Positions 1-6,277 of a DNA stretch of 10,370 nt are shown here, piece by piece. The notes under the pieces were generated by a model. It searched no databases. It was not told where the DNA came from and saw nothing but the letters and a program-made list of their open reading frames with translations. The DNA comes from Succinatimonas sp. UBA7265 (lineage in GTDB: Bacteria > Pseudomonadota > Gammaproteobacteria > Enterobacterales > Succinivibrionaceae), in assembly GCA_002473165.1 (NCBI GenBank), contig DKSD01000050.1, positions 1 through 10,370 on the forward strand, written 5' to 3'. A program made the position numbers and the translations under genes. Positions within the stretch are counted from its first letter, which is position 1, and the number at the start of each line of letters is the position of its first letter.

Positions 1-336
1 AGAAAATAAAGATCGGCGGTATGAAATCTTATCGTCAGCCATGGGACCTTCAACAATGTCATAGTTGTGTTCTATGCCGCTTCTGCATCTGGCGACAAAA
101 TCAAGCCATTCGTCAGTCATTTTGCTGAATTTTAACAAATTTATTTCAGAGCTCTTTTCATACGAATAGCAGTTGACTATCGTTTTGCCTTTTTTGCTGA
201 TAGCCCACCGAATTGCCTGCTTTTTTATGTTAGTGCAGTAAAAGCCCCAGCCAAAATCCTTGTAATATCCATTCAGCAAAATTCGAGGATGAGGAACGGA
301 CATATTACTGCCGTGATAAACGATAATCCCTGACAT
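1..336 (-). CDS. DUF3990 family protein, ADP-ribosyltransferase-like (3' end beyond window)
   Basis: An uninterrupted minus-strand frame of 112 codons starts at the ATG at 336-334 and runs off the left edge. The protein begins with IIVYHGSN (H8), then DFGWGFYCT (Y33), a helix with KKQAIRWA, the segment DEWLDFVARCRSG, and IVEGPMADDK near residues 94-103. This order (YHGS, GxGFYxT, WLDFVxxxR, xxGPxADD) is what I know of the DUF3990 family. The spaced H, Y and E resemble the H-Y-E triad of ADP-ribosyltransferase folds, so a NAD-dependent modifying or toxin-like role is inferred, not shown. Family members usually run to about 150-170 residues, so roughly 40-60 residues lie outside the window. An in-frame TGA sits directly before the ATG, so translation cannot start further upstream; the ribosome site is weak (GGTAG). 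DUF3990 genes often neighbour small DUF3791 genes, but no such frame is visible upstream. Confidence 0.8.
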   Translation of the reverse strand, partial: MSGIIVYHGSNMSVPHPRILLNGYYKDFGWGFYCTNIKKQAIRWAISKKGKTIVNCYSYEKSSEINLLKFSKMTDEWLDFVARCRSGIEHNYDIVEGPMADDKISYRRSLFS

Positions 337-411
337 TCAAATTGCTACCAGACAATGACCGATAAATTTTAAGAATTTTGATATCCAACGATACATTATG
401 AAACATAAATT

Positions 412-424
412 TGAGAAATTCTCA
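412..424. repeat. 13-base palindrome TGAGAAATTCTCA
   Basis: TGAGAA and TTCTCA are exact reverse complements around a single central A. The site lies 76 bases upstream of the DUF3990 start and shares its half-site TTGAGAA with the larger inverted repeat 60 bases away. A repressor operator for the DUF3990 gene is a reasonable but untested reading. Confidence 0.5.
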
Positions 425-481
425 CTGATCAAAATGATTCCGGCTTCGAGCCATGGCATCCCACGCCAGCTGAAATTTTTG

Positions 482-517
482 TTGAGAATTTTGGACTCAA
501 GAGTACGAAATTCTCAA
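482..517. repeat. Nested inverted repeat TTGAGAATTT ... AAATTCTCAA
   Basis: The arms 482-491 and 508-517 are a perfect 10-base inverted repeat. Inside the 16-base loop a second small stem, ACTC-AA-GAGT (495-504), is also exact. There is no T-run on either side that would make it a good intrinsic terminator. The outer arm repeats the half-site found at 411-424, so this region holds four copies of a TTGAGAA-type half-site. It could be a pair of protein-binding sites or the relic of a mobile-element end. Confidence 0.55.
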
Positions 518-596
518 ATGACCCAGCCTTGATAAGGTCGCAGTTTGAGGTCTGTCTTTTGTCCAATCGGACTTTGGCTAAAAATTGCCGCGCATG

Positions 597-638
597 TCTG
601 TACCCCAAAACCTGTTTTATTTAAAATTGGGGAACAGA
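597..638. repeat. Upstream hairpin TCTGTACCCCAA ... TTGGGGAACAGA flanking the ATPase gene
   Basis: The arms 597-608 and 627-638 are a 12-base inverted repeat with one mismatch, separated by 18 bases. The right arm, read on the minus strand, is TCTGTTCCCCAA. It recurs exactly on the plus strand at 1848-1859, at the other end of the ATPase gene. The hairpin sits 18 bases before the ATG, in what should be the leader of the mRNA. It lacks the GC-stem plus T-run of a terminator, so a repeated binding site or an element end is as likely as an attenuator. Confidence 0.6.
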
Positions 639-656
639 AATTTTTGAGGGTCGGAA

Positions 657-1865
657 ATGAAACTGATCAAGCGCCATAGCTATCTGCGCGAACTTGAGGA
701 TCTCAGGCTGACGCCTGACATTAAGGTGCTCACCGGAGTGCGGAGGTGTGGTAAATCCAAACTGCTTGAAGCGTTTGCCGCGGAGCTTCAAGCCAAAGAT
801 CCTGACGCCTGCTTCATCTGTATCAATTTCAACCTGACGCAATTTGAGGATCTCCTCGAGTACCATGCTCTTGAGCGCTATGTAGAGGTTCATTACCAAA
901 GCGGCCGTAACAATTACCTCATGATAGATGAGGTGCAGATGTGCCCGGGATTTGAGAAGGCGGTGAACAGTCTTCAGGCAAAGGAGAAATATGACATTTA
1001 TGTCACCGGTTCAAACGCTTTCCTTCAAAGCAGCGATCTGGCCACGCTCTTTGTGGGCCGCACCTATGAACTGCAGGTTTTTCCGTTTTCTTTTGCCGAG
1101 TACCTTGAGTATTACCCGTCAGATGATCCTCACCGCAGCCTCGAGGATTATCTTCGTGAGGGCGGCCTGGCCGGCTCTTATCTTTATCGCAATGAAGCCC
1201 AAAGGTACCGCTATATCAACTCCGAGGTGCTCAATGCGTTGGTCGTGCGCGACATCGTCAGCAAGTACCGGCTGCGTAACGAACCCCTGTTGCACGAGAT
1301 CATAGATTTCCTGATGGACAACATCGGCAATCTGACGTCGATAAGGACCATAACTGACACCCTGCGTTCGGGCAGGTCCGCAGCCGATCACAAGACCATA
1401 GGCCGCTATGTCGGGTATCTGTGCCGGGCTTTTGCCTTTTATCGTATCAGGCGCTATGACATCAGGGGAAAAAAATACCTGCGCTCTGAGGACAAATATT
1501 ATCTTGCAGATCCAAGCTTTCGTTATGCGAGGATCGGGACGCGCAACCTGGATTACGGCCGGGTGCTGGAGAATGCCGTGGCCTTGGAACTGCTGCGCCG
1601 CGGCTATGAGGTGTACGCGGGCGTGCTTTACCGCAAGGAGATCGATTTTGTGGCGATCCGCAAGGGTGAGAAACTTTACATCCAGGTCGCTTATGACATT
1701 TCAGAGCGCAAGACCTTTGAGCGCGAGACCGCTCCGCTGCTCTCCATCCCCGACGGCTGGTCCAGGCTGCTGATAGCCAGGATCGGCCAGCCTGATTATG
1801 TGTATGAAGGGATCCGCATCGCGGACGCGGCGCGGTGGCTGGCAGGTTCTGTTCCCCAAAAATAA
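657..1865 (+). CDS. AAA-type ATPase with C-terminal DUF4143 domain
   Basis: This 402-residue protein belongs to the AAA_14 + DUF4143 ATPase family, whose biological role is poorly known. The P-loop GVRRCGKS is at residues 27-34, Walker B YLMIDEVQ at 87-94 and the sensor-like TGSNA at 117-121. VFPFSFAEYL (141-150) and a DYLREGGL segment follow, as usual in the family. The C-terminal half has GRVLENAV (301-308) and KEIDFVAIRKGEKLYIQVAY (327-346), which matches the nuclease-fold-like end of DUF4143; the usual EVK catalytic lysine of active nucleases is replaced by QVA. The ATG at 657 has GAGGG six bases upstream and gives the normal spacing to the P-loop. The gene stands alone, divergent from the DUF3990 gene and convergent with the oxidoreductase operon. 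Its last codons are part of a hairpin repeat. DNA binding or a defence/maintenance role is inference only. Confidence 0.9.
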   Translation: MKLIKRHSYLRELEDLRLTPDIKVLTGVRRCGKSKLLEAFAAELQAKDPDACFICINFNLTQFEDLLEYHALERYVEVHYQSGRNNYLMIDEVQMCPGFEKAVNSLQAKEKYDIYVTGSNAFLQSSDLATLFVGRTYELQVFPFSFAEYLEYYPSDDPHRSLEDYLREGGLAGSYLYRNEAQRYRYINSEVLNALVVRDIVSKYRLRNEPLLHEIIDFLMDNIGNLTSIRTITDTLRSGRSAADHKTIGRYVGYLCRAFAFYRIRRYDIRGKKYLRSEDKYYLADPSFRYARIGTRNLDYGRVLENAVALELLRRGYEVYAGVLYRKEIDFVAIRKGEKLYIQVAYDISERKTFERETAPLLSIPDGWSRLLIARIGQPDYVYEGIRIADAARWLAGSVPQK

Positions 1866-1889
1866 GTTTTGCTGGTTTTTGGAGAACAG
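1849..1889 (+). repeat. Downstream hairpin CTGTTCCCCAAAAA ... TTTTTGGAGAACAG at the ATPase 3' end
   Basis: The arms 1849-1862 and 1876-1889 pair over 14 bases with one mismatch (C1855/A1883) around a 13-base loop that begins with the gene's stop codon. The left arm therefore encodes the end of the protein (VPQK). CTTTCCCTT follows on the plus strand, so the hairpin may serve as a weak transcription terminator. Its left arm repeats the motif of the hairpin at 597-638. Confidence 0.65.
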
Positions 1890-1930
1890 CTTTCCCTTAA
1901 ATCCCGCTGAAGCGCCGCGTTACCGGCATG

Positions 1931-1958
1931 AAAAAGGCGGGATCGCTGATCCCGCCTT
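1931..1958 (-). terminator. Rho-independent terminator of the oxidoreductase operon
   Basis: AAGGCGGGATC (1934-1944) and GATCCCGCCTT (1948-1958) form a perfect 11-bp stem with a GCT loop. Read on the minus strand, the stem ends in TTTTT and lies 23 bases after the stop of the aldo/keto reductase gene. On the plus strand the tail is TTAACTTT, so it could also stop transcripts from the ATPase gene. Confidence 0.9.
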
Positions 1959-1981
1959 AACTTTACTGCCGTCTGACGTTT

Positions 1982-2911
1982 TTAAGGCAGTTCGTTGCCG
2001 GCTGCAAGGTAGATCTCATACCACTGCTGCCTTGAGAGCCTGACATCCGAGGCGCGCGCGGAGTTTTTAACGCGCTCGGGGCGGGTGGTGCCGATCACGG
2101 CCTGCATCCTGCCGGGCACGCGCAGCACCCAGGCTATGGCCACGGCCGTCGATGTGACTCCCTGTTCGGCAGCGATGCGATCGAGCACGCTGTTGAGCCT
2201 TAGATAGTGGGGATCGCCGATGAACACGCCTTTAAAGAAACCGTGCTGCATGACAGACCAGGCCTGCACTACGGTGCCCTGGAGGCTGCAATGCTCAAGG
2301 ATCCCGCCGTCGTGCATCACCGAGGCGTCATTGTCCATGTTGACGTTAAAGCCGGAATCGATCATCACAGTGTGGCACACGGACATCTGCACCTGGTTGC
2401 AGGCGAGTTTGACGTCGATGCCGCGCTGCAGCAGTTTCATCTGGGCCGGATTGAAATTCGAGACGCCAAAATCGAGCACCTTTCCCTGCTCTTTGAGCAG
2501 GCTGAAGGCCTCGCAGATCTCCTCAGGCTCCATGAGCGCGTCCGGACGGTGCAGCAGCAGGCAGTCCAGGTGATCGGTTTTCAGGCGCCTTAAGCTGTCC
2601 TCGGCGGCCTTGATGATGTGCTCTTTAGAGAAGTCAAAGAAGTAGAAAGGATCTTTGACGATGCCGCATTTTGACTGCAGGAAGAACTTGTCGCGCAGCT
2701 GCGGCTCCAGGGCGAAGGTCTCGCCCAAAAGCTCTTCGGCGCGGCCTTTTGAGTAGCAGTCGGCGATGTCTAGCATGTTGATGCCGGACTCCAGGGCCGT
2801 GTGCAGCAGCTCAGAGACTTTCTGCGGCGTCTCAAGCTGCGGGATGCGCATCAGCCCGAGCACCACGTCGGAAACGCGGCGGTTTTCCGAGCCGAATTCT
2901 ATGAATTTCAT
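1982..2911 (-). CDS. Aldo/keto reductase, YdhF-like
   Basis: This 309-residue cytoplasmic NAD(P)H-dependent reductase has an aldo/keto reductase TIM-barrel pattern. The catalytic tetrad is visible: D48 and Y53 in LDIADCY, K81 in LQSKCGI and H121 in LLLHRPD. VLDFGVSNFNPAQ follows, then the C-terminal AWVLRVPGRMQAVIGTTRPE that shapes the cofactor pocket. Several stretches (SKCGI, TDHLD, LLxHRPDxLM, GKVxxFGVSNFxPAQ, RQQW) match E. coli YdhF as I remember it, so I place it in that subfamily without claiming the same substrate. It is the last gene of the five-gene minus-strand unit. Its ATG overlaps the stop of the preceding dehydrogenase gene as ATGA, which implies translational coupling. A strong terminator follows. 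The length is normal and no key residue is missing. Substrate unknown; an aldehyde or ketone sugar derivative is likely. Confidence 0.92.
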   Translation of the reverse strand: MKFIEFGSENRRVSDVVLGLMRIPQLETPQKVSELLHTALESGINMLDIADCYSKGRAEELLGETFALEPQLRDKFFLQSKCGIVKDPFYFFDFSKEHIIKAAEDSLRRLKTDHLDCLLLHRPDALMEPEEICEAFSLLKEQGKVLDFGVSNFNPAQMKLLQRGIDVKLACNQVQMSVCHTVMIDSGFNVNMDNDASVMHDGGILEHCSLQGTVVQAWSVMQHGFFKGVFIGDPHYLRLNSVLDRIAAEQGVTSTAVAIAWVLRVPGRMQAVIGTTRPERVKNSARASDVRLSRQQWYEIYLAAGNELP

Positions 2912-3846
2912 GCCTTCACCTCGTTGACGAGCTCGCCGCCTGAGACAAAAGCCTGGAGGTTCTTGCAGGCGATGTCGATGACATTCTCAAACGTCTTTTG
3001 CAGGAAGAAGTTGCCGGCTACATGCGGGGTGATGATCAGATCTTCAACATCCCACAGCGGGCTGTCAGGCGGCAGCGGCTCAGGCTCGGTGACGTCGATG
3101 GCGGCACCGGCGATGCGCCCTGACTGCAGCGCCTCGCCCAAAGCGTCGGGATCGACGGCGCTGCCGCGGCCGCAGTTTATCAGCACGGCCGACGGTTTCA
3201 TGAGCGCGAACTGCTCTTTGCCGATGAGGTGGCAGGTCTCCTTGCCTCCAGGGAGCACCATGGCGATGATGTCAGCGCGCGGCAGGATCTCGGCAAGATC
3301 ACCGATGATGTGCTGCTCGTCAAAAAATTCCGGCTTGTCGCCTAAATGGCGGCGCACGCCGATCACGCAGGCAGCGCCCAGCGCTTTGACCTTGCGCGCG
3401 TACTCGGAGCCGATGTCGCCCATGCCCAGCACCAAAACCGTGGAGCCTGAAATCGAGGTTACCTTGCCGCAGTCGCGCCAGATGTGGGCCGTCTGGCGAT
3501 CGCGATAGCGGCCTAAATGGCGGATGACGGCAAAGGTGAGGGCGAGCATGTGCTCTGACACCGTAAGCCCGTAGGCGCCGCGGGCGTTGCAGAGTTTGGC
3601 GCCCTCCGGGAGCGCACCCCCGGTGTAAGCCTCATAGCCTGCGGAATTTAACTGCACGAGCTTTACATCCGAGCCCTGTAAGAGATCGGCGGGAATATTG
3701 CCGATGACGGCGGTGACGCCGCTTAAGTCGGCCTCGCGCAGCGCCTGCGGGGATTTGAACACGAATTCGCATTTGCCCTGGCCGGCCTGCTGCAGGCGGG
3801 TTTTATGGCTGCCGTTGCAAGGCAGCACGCACAGTACTCTCATCAT
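2908..3846 (-). CDS. D-isomer-specific 2-hydroxyacid dehydrogenase
   Basis: This 312-residue enzyme would interconvert a 2-keto acid and a D-2-hydroxy acid with NAD(P)H. The nucleotide-binding GMGDIG is at 141-146. The catalytic set is complete: R227 in INCGRGS, E256 in DVTEPEPLP and H275 in ITPHVAGN. The N-terminal domain before about residue 100 is divergent, as is usual in the family. The Rossmann motif is followed by VRR, and a basic pair there often goes with NADPH use, as in glyoxylate/hydroxypyruvate reductases; this is inference. The first ATG of the doublet ATGATG is chosen because GGAG lies eight bases upstream; the second ATG would be eleven away. The gene starts 19 bases after the beta-hydroxyacid dehydrogenase and overlaps the aldo/keto reductase by four bases. 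Exact substrate unknown. Confidence 0.93.
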   Translation of the reverse strand: MMRVLCVLPCNGSHKTRLQQAGQGKCEFVFKSPQALREADLSGVTAVIGNIPADLLQGSDVKLVQLNSAGYEAYTGGALPEGAKLCNARGAYGLTVSEHMLALTFAVIRHLGRYRDRQTAHIWRDCGKVTSISGSTVLVLGMGDIGSEYARKVKALGAACVIGVRRHLGDKPEFFDEQHIIGDLAEILPRADIIAMVLPGGKETCHLIGKEQFALMKPSAVLINCGRGSAVDPDALGEALQSGRIAGAAIDVTEPEPLPPDSPLWDVEDLIITPHVAGNFFLQKTFENVIDIACKNLQAFVSGGELVNEVKA

Positions 3847-3865
3847 GAAATCATCTCCTCAAAAA

Positions 3866-4741
3866 TCAGTTTTGCTTGCGGTGTTTTTCATAAAACCAGG
3901 TCAGAGCCTGGGTGCCCAAAGCGCCGTCGCCTTCATCTTGCATCGTCGCGTAATTTTTAAGCACGGCGGCCGCTACATTGAGATCAAGCCCGCTGCCCTC
4001 TAGGGCGCCAGCGGCGCAGCGCAGATCTTTTACCAGGTAGGACAGCGCCCCGCCGGGCTGATCGTCGCCTGCGATGATGCGCTCGCCGTAAAGCTCAAGC
4101 GATGCCGAGGCGGCGGCGCCGCGCCTTACGGAATCAAAGACCTTCTGCAAATCGAGCCCCTGGGATTTGGCAAAGGCAAAGCCTTCGCACATGCCGGCAA
4201 GCGAGCCGGCGACCATGATCTGGTTGGCAAGCTTCGTGCTTTGGCCGGCGCCTGACGGCCCCTCCAGGATGATGTCGCGGCCCATGGCCTTGAACACGGG
4301 CAGGGCGCGATCAAAGGTTTTTTGATCCCCTCCTGCAAAGATGGAGAGCGTGCCCGCGCGCGCCCCTTTGTCTCCCCCGGACACCGGCGCGTCCAAAGCC
4401 TCCAGACCGCGCTGTTGCGCCTCAGCGTGGATGCGGCGGGCCAGATCAGGCGAGGACGAGGTCATGTCGATGAGCAGCGCGCCTTTGGCGGCGCTATTCA
4501 GGATGCCTTCATGCCTGAAATACAGATCCTCGACATCCCTGGGGCCGCCTACCATGGTGATGACGCACTCGGCCTCGGACACGGCCTGCGAGAGGCTTAA
4601 GGTCATGGGGATGCCCAAAGCCTCAAGCTTTACGGCTTTGTCTTTGCTGCGCGCAAAGCCGCGGACTTCAAAGCCGCCTTTTATGAGGTTTAAGGCCATG
4701 CTGCGCCCCATGACGCCCAGGCCGATGAATGCGATCCTCAT
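3866..4741 (-). CDS. NAD(P)-dependent beta-hydroxyacid dehydrogenase (3-hydroxyisobutyrate/tartronate semialdehyde reductase type)
   Basis: This 291-residue protein matches the usual length of the 3-hydroxyisobutyrate dehydrogenase family. The N-terminal GLGVMG (7-12) binds the dinucleotide. DAPVSGGDKGARAGTLSIF (117-135) is the substrate-binding signature. K170 and N173 in TKLANQIM are the catalytic lysine and its conserved partner, and K238 in YLVKDL is also conserved. Family members reduce tartronate semialdehyde, succinic semialdehyde or related C3-C4 aldehydes; the motifs do not tell which. The ATG overlaps the stop of the upstream Gfo/Idh/MocA gene as ATGA, with AGGAG five bases before the start, so translation is probably coupled. 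After the NAD-binding loop the sequence is FARSKDK; the arginine and serine there favour NADPH, as an inference only. Confidence 0.93.
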   Translation of the reverse strand: MRIAFIGLGVMGRSMALNLIKGGFEVRGFARSKDKAVKLEALGIPMTLSLSQAVSEAECVITMVGGPRDVEDLYFRHEGILNSAAKGALLIDMTSSSPDLARRIHAEAQQRGLEALDAPVSGGDKGARAGTLSIFAGGDQKTFDRALPVFKAMGRDIILEGPSGAGQSTKLANQIMVAGSLAGMCEGFAFAKSQGLDLQKVFDSVRRGAAASASLELYGERIIAGDDQPGGALSYLVKDLRCAAGALEGSGLDLNVAAAVLKNYATMQDEGDGALGTQALTWFYEKHRKQN

Positions 4742-5754
4742 AGGTGCTCCTTGTGATCCTGCGGGAAAACTATTCCGCCCTGGGCGCGCAGGCTGTCTAG
4801 CAGCCCCATGACGTAAAGCGATTCCTCATGCGAAACTGACGGACATTCGGTTTGGCCCTCGCGCAGGCAGCGCGCGGCCTCGAGCACCTCGTATTCAAAG
4901 CCTGTAAGCTGCGCCGGGCGCTCGACGGTCTTTAAAAGGCGGTACTGCGCGTCGTAAATGCGGTACCTTTCGGGGTTGTTGATGTTGTAGACCTCAAGAT
5001 ACCCCTTGCTCCCCGAGATCACGGCGCGGCGGTTCTGGGCGCAGAGGGCGCTTACGCACAGCGATGCCATGCGGCCTCCCGAAAAGCGCAGCGAGATCGT
5101 GTCCTGCATGTCCATCCCGGCGGCGTTTTTGACGCAGGAGAGTTCGAGATCCTCAGGGTGCCCGAAGAACATCAGGGCGAAATTAAGCACGTAAACCCCG
5201 AGATCGAGCAGCGCTCCGCCCGCGTACTCCGGGGAGACGATGCGTTTTTTGGCGGCGATGGGGTAGCCTAAATTGGCCTCGAGCATGAGCGGCGTGCCGA
5301 TCGCGCCCTCTGCAAGTTCGGAGGCAATCAGGCCCCGCAGCGGCTGGTAGCGCGTCCAGATCCCCTCGGTGAGCAGCACCTGGTGCTCCGCGGCCGTCTT
5401 GAGCATGAGCTCAGCCTCGCGGCGGTTTGCGGAAAAGGGCTTTTCCACGAGCACGTGTTTGCCGTGCCTGAGGCACAGGCAGGCGTTTTCGCAGTGGCAC
5501 TGGTTGGGCGTTGCGACATAGATGAGATCGCAGTCTGATTTGGCCAAATCTTCATATGAGCCAAACGCGGCGGTATCATCAAGGCCGTTTTCTTTAATAA
5601 ACTCCTGTGCGCGCCCGAGGCTGCGCGAGGCTACAGCCGCGAGCGTGACTTCCTGCGATCCCGACGCGCGCAGCTTTTTTAAGGTTTCGGCCATCACCGC
5701 GGCGATCCTGCCGGTGCCGAGGATGCCGATTTTAACCGGGGAGGGATTTCCCAT
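4738..5754 (-). CDS. Gfo/Idh/MocA family oxidoreductase
   Basis: From the chosen start this is a 338-residue NAD(P)-dependent oxidoreductase of a family acting on sugars, inositols and diols. The Rossmann motif ILGTGRIA is at 11-18, IYVATPNQCH at 78-87, and the hallmark EKPF is at 104-107, with K105 the catalytic lysine. EGIWTRYQPL (130-139) and GGALLDLGVYVLN (179-191) follow. The EG-x3-R-x2-P pattern is typical of the dihydrodiol-dehydrogenase-like branch. The ATG at 5754 is preferred because GGGAG lies eight bases upstream. A GTG at 5778 would add eight residues but has no ribosome site and overlaps a small hairpin. It is the second gene of the operon, 51 bases after the Dabb gene, and its stop overlaps the next start. 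Substrate unknown. Confidence 0.92.
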   Translation of the reverse strand: MGNPSPVKIGILGTGRIAAVMAETLKKLRASGSQEVTLAAVASRSLGRAQEFIKENGLDDTAAFGSYEDLAKSDCDLIYVATPNQCHCENACLCLRHGKHVLVEKPFSANRREAELMLKTAAEHQVLLTEGIWTRYQPLRGLIASELAEGAIGTPLMLEANLGYPIAAKKRIVSPEYAGGALLDLGVYVLNFALMFFGHPEDLELSCVKNAAGMDMQDTISLRFSGGRMASLCVSALCAQNRRAVISGSKGYLEVYNINNPERYRIYDAQYRLLKTVERPAQLTGFEYEVLEAARCLREGQTECPSVSHEESLYVMGLLDSLRAQGGIVFPQDHKEHL

Positions 5755-5771
5755 GCACAGATCTCCCAAAC

Positions 5772-5785
5772 GGCGCACAGGCGCC
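5772..5785. repeat. Small hairpin in the gap between the first two operon genes
   Basis: GGCGC-ACAG-GCGCC is an exact 5-bp stem with a four-base loop in the 51-base gap between the Dabb and Gfo/Idh/MocA genes. It lies 12 bases before the ribosome site of the second gene. It has no proper T-run and could be an mRNA stability or processing element, or chance in GC-rich DNA. Confidence 0.35.
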
Positions 5786-5805
5786 TTTAACAGCCTGCCT
5801 TGAAA

Positions 5806-6090
5806 TTAAAACTCGTAATCGACCGCGGTGCGCGAGGTGCGGATGGGCTTGCACTTGGAGGCCACGGCCAGGTGACGCGGATCAGTTGCGTAGGAGTTGA
5901 GATCGGCCATATTGTCAAACGTGCAGATGAGCGCGCCGCTGATGCCTTCTTTAGGGTTGATGTTGTAGCCGGTCTCGACGGAGCGCAGCACCTCGATGAC
6001 GCCGTAAAGGCCCTGAAGGCCCTTTAAAAAGTCTTTGACCTGCTCCTCGGTGCCCTCTTTGAACTGCCAGGTGACGATGTGTTTTACCAT
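5806..6090 (-). CDS. Dabb (stress-responsive alpha/beta barrel) domain protein
   Basis: This 94-residue protein is essentially one Dabb domain (dimeric alpha-beta barrel). It opens with MVKHIVTWQFKEGT, the usual first strand with the conserved histidine at position 4. LKGLQGLYGVIEVLRSVETG and the later ALICTFDNMADLNSYATDPRH follow, where family members have the conserved F-x3-xLxxYxxxPxH pattern. No signal peptide or membrane segment is present. Known Dabb proteins are small homodimers, some linked to stress and some acting in catabolic pathways; the biochemical role here cannot be read. It is the first gene of the minus-strand operon, with GGAG nine bases before the ATG. Its place with four oxidoreductases suggests a supporting or tautomerase/cyclase-like role in the same pathway, which is inference. 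Confidence 0.9.
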   Translation of the reverse strand: MVKHIVTWQFKEGTEEQVKDFLKGLQGLYGVIEVLRSVETGYNINPKEGISGALICTFDNMADLNSYATDPRHLAVASKCKPIRTSRTAVDYEF

Positions 6091-6138
6091 TTTGAAAATC
6101 TCCGTTAATCAATCCTGTTAAAGCCTAGCACAAGCAGG

Positions 6139-6157
6139 CGCGCAGTAATGCTGCGCG
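6139..6157. repeat. Inverted repeat CGCGCAG-TAATG-CTGCGCG in the operon leader
   Basis: The arms are exact 7-base complements around a five-base spacer, about 50 bases upstream of the Dabb ATG. It may be an operator for the oxidoreductase operon or a hairpin in its leader RNA. No T-run follows on the minus strand, so a terminator is unlikely. Confidence 0.45.
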
Positions 6158-6184
6158 TGAGCGCTTTTGCGTCGGGAAAAATTC

Positions 6185-6213
6185 ATAACAACTATTTGAT
6201 AAAACAATATAAT
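6185..6213 (+). promoter_or_regulatory. Possible upstream sigma-70-like promoter for the helicase gene
   Basis: A perfect TATAAT at 6208-6213 is preceded, with a 17-base spacer, by ATAACA at 6185-6190, which matches TTGACA at four of six positions. Transcripts from here would carry a leader of about 240 bases. The region is AT-rich, so a chance match is possible. Confidence 0.4.
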
Positions 6214-6242
6214 TTTTAAACTGCGAAAAAATGTGATCTGGC

Positions 6243-6271
6243 GCAGTATTTTTTAATTTTGCGTGTATAAT
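6243..6271 (+). promoter_or_regulatory. Probable sigma-70 promoter (-10 TATAAT) for the helicase gene
   Basis: A perfect TATAAT lies at 6266-6271, followed by a GC-rich discriminator GGGCGCGG. A -35 with a 17-base spacer would fall at 6243-6248, where the match to TTGACA is poor; the T-rich tract at 6249-6254 may compensate. Transcription would start near 6278, giving a leader of about 180 bases before the ATG. Confidence 0.55.
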
Positions 6272-6277
6272 GGGCGC

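Larger units (their letters stand above)
337..656. other. AT-rich divergent intergenic region with inverted repeats
   Basis: This 320-base stretch separates the DUF3990 gene (minus) from the first ATPase (plus) and is clearly more AT-rich than the GC-rich operon nearby. It contains a TGAGAA-A-TTCTCA palindrome, a nested inverted repeat at 482-517 and a CCCCAA/TTGGGG hairpin at 597-638. The leaders and promoters of both flanking genes must lie here, but I cannot assign convincing -35/-10 pairs. A short ATG frame at 398-532 has no ribosome site. An open frame at 415-624 has no usual start codon. I do not call either a gene. Confidence 0.6.

Noticed and set aside
398..532. Short ATG frame of 44 codons before the first ATPase
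   Set aside because: There is no Shine-Dalgarno sequence, it overlaps two palindromes, and the product resembles nothing I recognise.
415..624. Open frame of 69 codons on the plus strand in the AT-rich intergenic region
   Set aside because: It has no ATG, GTG or TTG near its beginning and no ribosome site, it runs through the inverted repeats, and no known family is apparent. It may be chance or a decayed gene.
5755..5778. GTG start adding eight residues to the Gfo/Idh/MocA protein
   Set aside because: No ribosome site precedes it and it lies in a hairpin, while the ATG at 5754 has GGGAG eight bases upstream.
6230..6250. TGTGATC half-site resembling a CRP site
   Set aside because: The second half TCACA is absent at the required spacing, so only a chance half-match remains.
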